A stretch of DNA of 64,000 nt from Haliovirga abyssi (GTDB lineage Bacteria > Fusobacteriota > Fusobacteriia > Fusobacteriales > Haliovirgaceae), in assembly GCF_030295325.1 (NCBI RefSeq), contig NZ_AP027059.1, forward strand, positions 1,546,637 to 1,610,636, written 5' to 3'. The number at the start of each line of letters is the position of its first letter. The first letter of the stretch is position 1. A program made the position numbers and the translations under genes. The notes under the pieces were generated by a model. The model searched no databases and had not been told where the DNA came from. It saw only the letters and a list, made by a program, of their open reading frames with translations. Positions 62,108 to 64,000 of the stretch are shown piece by piece.

Positions 62108-62510
62108 TTATACATTTATTATATCACAATTACATCTCTTTTCAAAAAGTATTTTACTCTTGTTTGTATTTTTGATATAATAAATTTATTTAAAAAAGAG
62201 TTAAAAATAATATTTTCATTTTATTTTTAAATATGGATTTATAACATAAAATAATTATAAAATTTTAGCCACAGATAAATGCAGATAATTATTCACTTTT
62301 ATTCAACAGTATCCATCCCATGGTTTCAATTTTTTTCTTAGTGTACCTTTGTGTTCTTTGCGTCTTTGTGCTGAATTATTTTTCCTTAAAAAAAACTTAA
62401 AATTACTAAATAAGATATTTTATTATAAATTTATTTTTATGATAAAACTAAAACTTATGGACAAATTTTATTTTTGTCCAATGTAAAATAAAAAAGAGGC
62501 GGTGAATTAT
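62108..62510. other. Gene-free region before coaX with cross-genome repeat-like phrases
   Basis: After the family A copy comes a weak second copy (about 62190-62260), then TTAGCCACAGATAAATGCAG (62266-62285) and, at 62340-62373, GTGTACCTTTGTGTTCTTTG followed by CGTCTTTGTG. From memory, phrases like CACAAAGACGCAAAG and CCACAGAT recur in many unrelated bacterial genomes, usually between genes. A coaX promoter is not obvious. No ORF is supported. Confidence 0.6.
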
Positions 62511-63287
62511 ATGATTTTGATATTTGATATTGGAAATACACATATTGTTACAGGGGTCTTTGATAATAGTGGCAAACTTTTATTAAATTTCAGAGTAGCA
62601 AGTTCAGAAAATTTAACAGAAGATCAAATTTTTAGTTATCTAAAAAATATAGCTGATTTTAATAATATATCTATAAAATCTGTAAATGGCATTGCTATCT
62701 CTTCCGTTGTTCCAAATTTAACTACGATATTATTTTTTCTATCTAGAAAATATTTTAATATTAATCCAATAATAGTAAATAGTTCCCTTAATTTACCTAT
62801 ACAATTTGACGTTGACAATCCAGCAGAACTTGGTGCAGATAGATTAGCTAATATAGTTAGAGCTCACAATTTATATCCTGAAAATTCAAAATCAGTAGTT
62901 ATAGATTTTGGAACAGCTACTACTTTTGATATTTTACAAGGTAATTGTTATATAGGAGGTTCTATTTTACCAGGAATAGATTTATCTATAAGAGCGTTAT
63001 TTAAAAATACAGCTAAATTGCCAAAAGTTAGATTTCATAGAATAAATTCTGTAATTGGGAAAAATACAATTGAACATATTAATGCAGGAATATATTATGG
63101 TTCTATTGGACAAATAAAAGAAATTTTAAGGAAAATAGAAGAAGAAATTGGAAATTTTAATCTTATTACAACTGGCGGTCTTGGTAAAATTATATCTAAA
63201 GAGCTTAATCACAAATTTGAATATATGCCTGATTTAACTTTAAATGGTATTTTGGATATTTATAATATAAATAAATCCTCAGATTAG
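62511..63287 (+). CDS. coaX: Type III pantothenate kinase
   Basis: CoaX phosphorylates pantothenate in the first step of CoA synthesis and needs a monovalent cation. The 258-residue protein has the ASKHA motifs IFDIGNTHIVTGVFD at the start, ADRLANIVRAH (about 105), VVIDFGTATTFDIL (about 127) and LITTGGLGKII (about 222). ATG 62511 is preferred, since GAGGCGG lies 8-9 nt before it. Confidence 0.94.
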   Translation: MILIFDIGNTHIVTGVFDNSGKLLLNFRVASSENLTEDQIFSYLKNIADFNNISIKSVNGIAISSVVPNLTTILFFLSRKYFNINPIIVNSSLNLPIQFDVDNPAELGADRLANIVRAHNLYPENSKSVVIDFGTATTFDILQGNCYIGGSILPGIDLSIRALFKNTAKLPKVRFHRINSVIGKNTIEHINAGIYYGSIGQIKEILRKIEEEIGNFNLITTGGLGKIISKELNHKFEYMPDLTLNGILDIYNINKSSD

Positions 63288-63306
63288 TTTATCTGAGGAT
63301 TTTTTA
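63273..63306 (+). terminator. Terminator after coaX
   Basis: Perfect stem AATCCTCAGAT/ATCTGAGGATT followed by TTTTTT. It overlaps the last coaX codons. Confidence 0.9.
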
Positions 63307-63399
63307 TTCTTATGGTTATTAGAGATATTTTGTTTCTTATGTTTTATACTCCAATTATATATATATTACCAAGATATATTAACTTCTACTTATTTCATT

Positions 63400-63434
63400 T
63401 AAAAATTCCCAAGTGCACTAATACACTTGGGAAC
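63400..63434 (-). terminator. Terminator after the F5/8C-domain gene
   Basis: Perfect stem TTCCCAAGTG/CACTTGGGAA with loop CACTAATA; a T-run follows on the minus strand. Confidence 0.85.
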
Positions 63435-63500
63435 TTAAACTCTTTAATTCACTCAATTATCATTACACAAATAGTATAAAAACAGTTCTAATATTTTATA

Positions 63501-64000
63501 CTAATATGCCATTACTTGTAAATCATATAATACATAATAACTTGAATTTGGATAATCCAATGTCATTGCTATATATCTAACTTTTTTTGATTGTGAAAAT
63601 TCTATTGTATCTTTTCCACCATTACTATTATCATATGTAGCTAATCTAGTCCAATTTCTATCTCCTGTTTTCAATCCCCATACATAATATGTACCAGGAT
63701 AATTTGATGTACTCCATTTCATTTTCAATTGTTTCACATCATAATCTTTTCCCAAATCAAGATTTAACCATCCATAACTACTACTGCTAACCACCCATCT
63801 ACTGCTATTCACATCTGAATCTACAGCTTTATTTCCTGCATAACTACTTGAATAATATCCTGAAACGCTTATATTTTTATTTAACGCAACATTTTTTAAT
63901 ACTTGTGGATTTGGGTTTGGATTAGGTCCTGGTCCAGGCTCTGGTCCAGTTAAAATATCTGTCATTACATATCCTCTAATTCTGTTATTCCTAATCAAAT
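63501..64000 (-). CDS. C-terminal end of a protein with an F5/8 type C (discoidin) domain
   Basis: Partial: the frame stays open to the window edge, so an N-terminal part is missing. A proline/glycine linker (GPEPGPGPNPNPNP) is followed by a discoidin or CBM32-like domain (about the last 130 residues): VALNKNISVSGYYSSSYAG, AVDSDVNSSRWVV, GWLNLDLGKDYDVKQLKMKW, and a final YDLQVMAY strand. Such domains bind sugars on secreted enzymes or adhesins. The catalytic or other part lies beyond the window. Confidence 0.85.
   Translation of the reverse strand, partial: LIRNNRIRGYVMTDILTGPEPGPGPNPNPNPQVLKNVALNKNISVSGYYSSSYAGNKAVDSDVNSSRWVVSSSSYGWLNLDLGKDYDVKQLKMKWSTSNYPGTYYVWGLKTGDRNWTRLATYDNSNGGKDTIEFSQSKKVRYIAMTLDYPNSSYYVLYDLQVMAY

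Overview
This window looks like a chromosome segment from a Fusobacteriota bacterium, a low-GC (roughly a quarter G+C by eye) anaerobe with an outer membrane. The evidence is the AT-rich codon use, the lipopolysaccharide/outer-membrane genes (lptB, a giant LptC/OstA-like protein, rfaE2, a Wza-like SLBB exporter, a TolC-type channel), the secF-secD-ruvX-alaS order, and a type Vd patatin autotransporter resembling FplA of Fusobacterium. The genus cannot be fixed from sequence reading alone. Nearly all genes lie on the minus strand. The plus-strand exceptions are a DUF2914/RseC pair, one 53-residue ORF, an outer-membrane protein next to an IS3 element, and coaX.

Layout. 1-6.8 kb: a partial membrane protein, alr, a winged-helix protein, secF, secD, ruvX, alaS. 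7-15 kb: a catalytically eroded HD-GYP protein, a stand-alone CheB methylesterase domain, lptB, the LptC/OstA-like protein, mutS. 15-23 kb: speE, an aminotransferase, tsaB, tsaE, an SLBB exporter, rfaE2, upp, an LPP20-like lipoprotein. 23-29 kb: rpmE, a metallo-beta-lactamase-fold hydrolase, ychF, a small membrane protein, a STAS protein, purD, a periplasmic 5'-nucleotidase. 29.4-30.4 kb: DUF2914 and RseC genes behind a promoter with an FNR-like site. 30.5-43 kb: rpsI, rplM, truB, a PHP phosphatase, sfsA, larA, a GGDEF enzyme, galT, prs, pit with a DUF47 partner, then rplT, rpmI and infC (AUU start). 43.3-43.8 kb: tRNA-Arg and two tRNA-Ser genes. 44-54 kb: a GntR/ABC operon with a clear operator, class III fbp, and a MacAB-TolC-type efflux operon. 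53-57 kb: a degenerate sirtuin, the type Vd autotransporter, an outer-membrane protein. 57.2-58.7 kb: a complete IS3-family element. 58.8-64 kb: a clostripain-type lipoprotein, a zinc-ribbon membrane protein, an Xaa-Pro peptidase, coaX, and the end of a protein with an F5/8 type C domain.

Two families of short, AT-rich, nested-palindrome repeats fill many intergenic gaps. Family A is about 104 bp with TTAGGAA/TTCCTAA ends. Family B is about 107 bp with perfect 11-bp ends ATAAGCTACGC/GCGTAGCTTAT. One family B copy is split by the IS3 element. In two places a family A copy supplies or overlaps a neighbouring stop codon, and one tandem A cluster forms the leader of the lipoprotein/upp operon.

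The most unusual items are the two repeat families, the IS3 transposase whose in-phase slippery heptamer would truncate rather than extend the protein, the sirtuin and HD-GYP proteins that have lost catalytic residues, and the GntR operator that overlaps its own promoter. I see no rRNA genes, no CRISPR array and no prophage.
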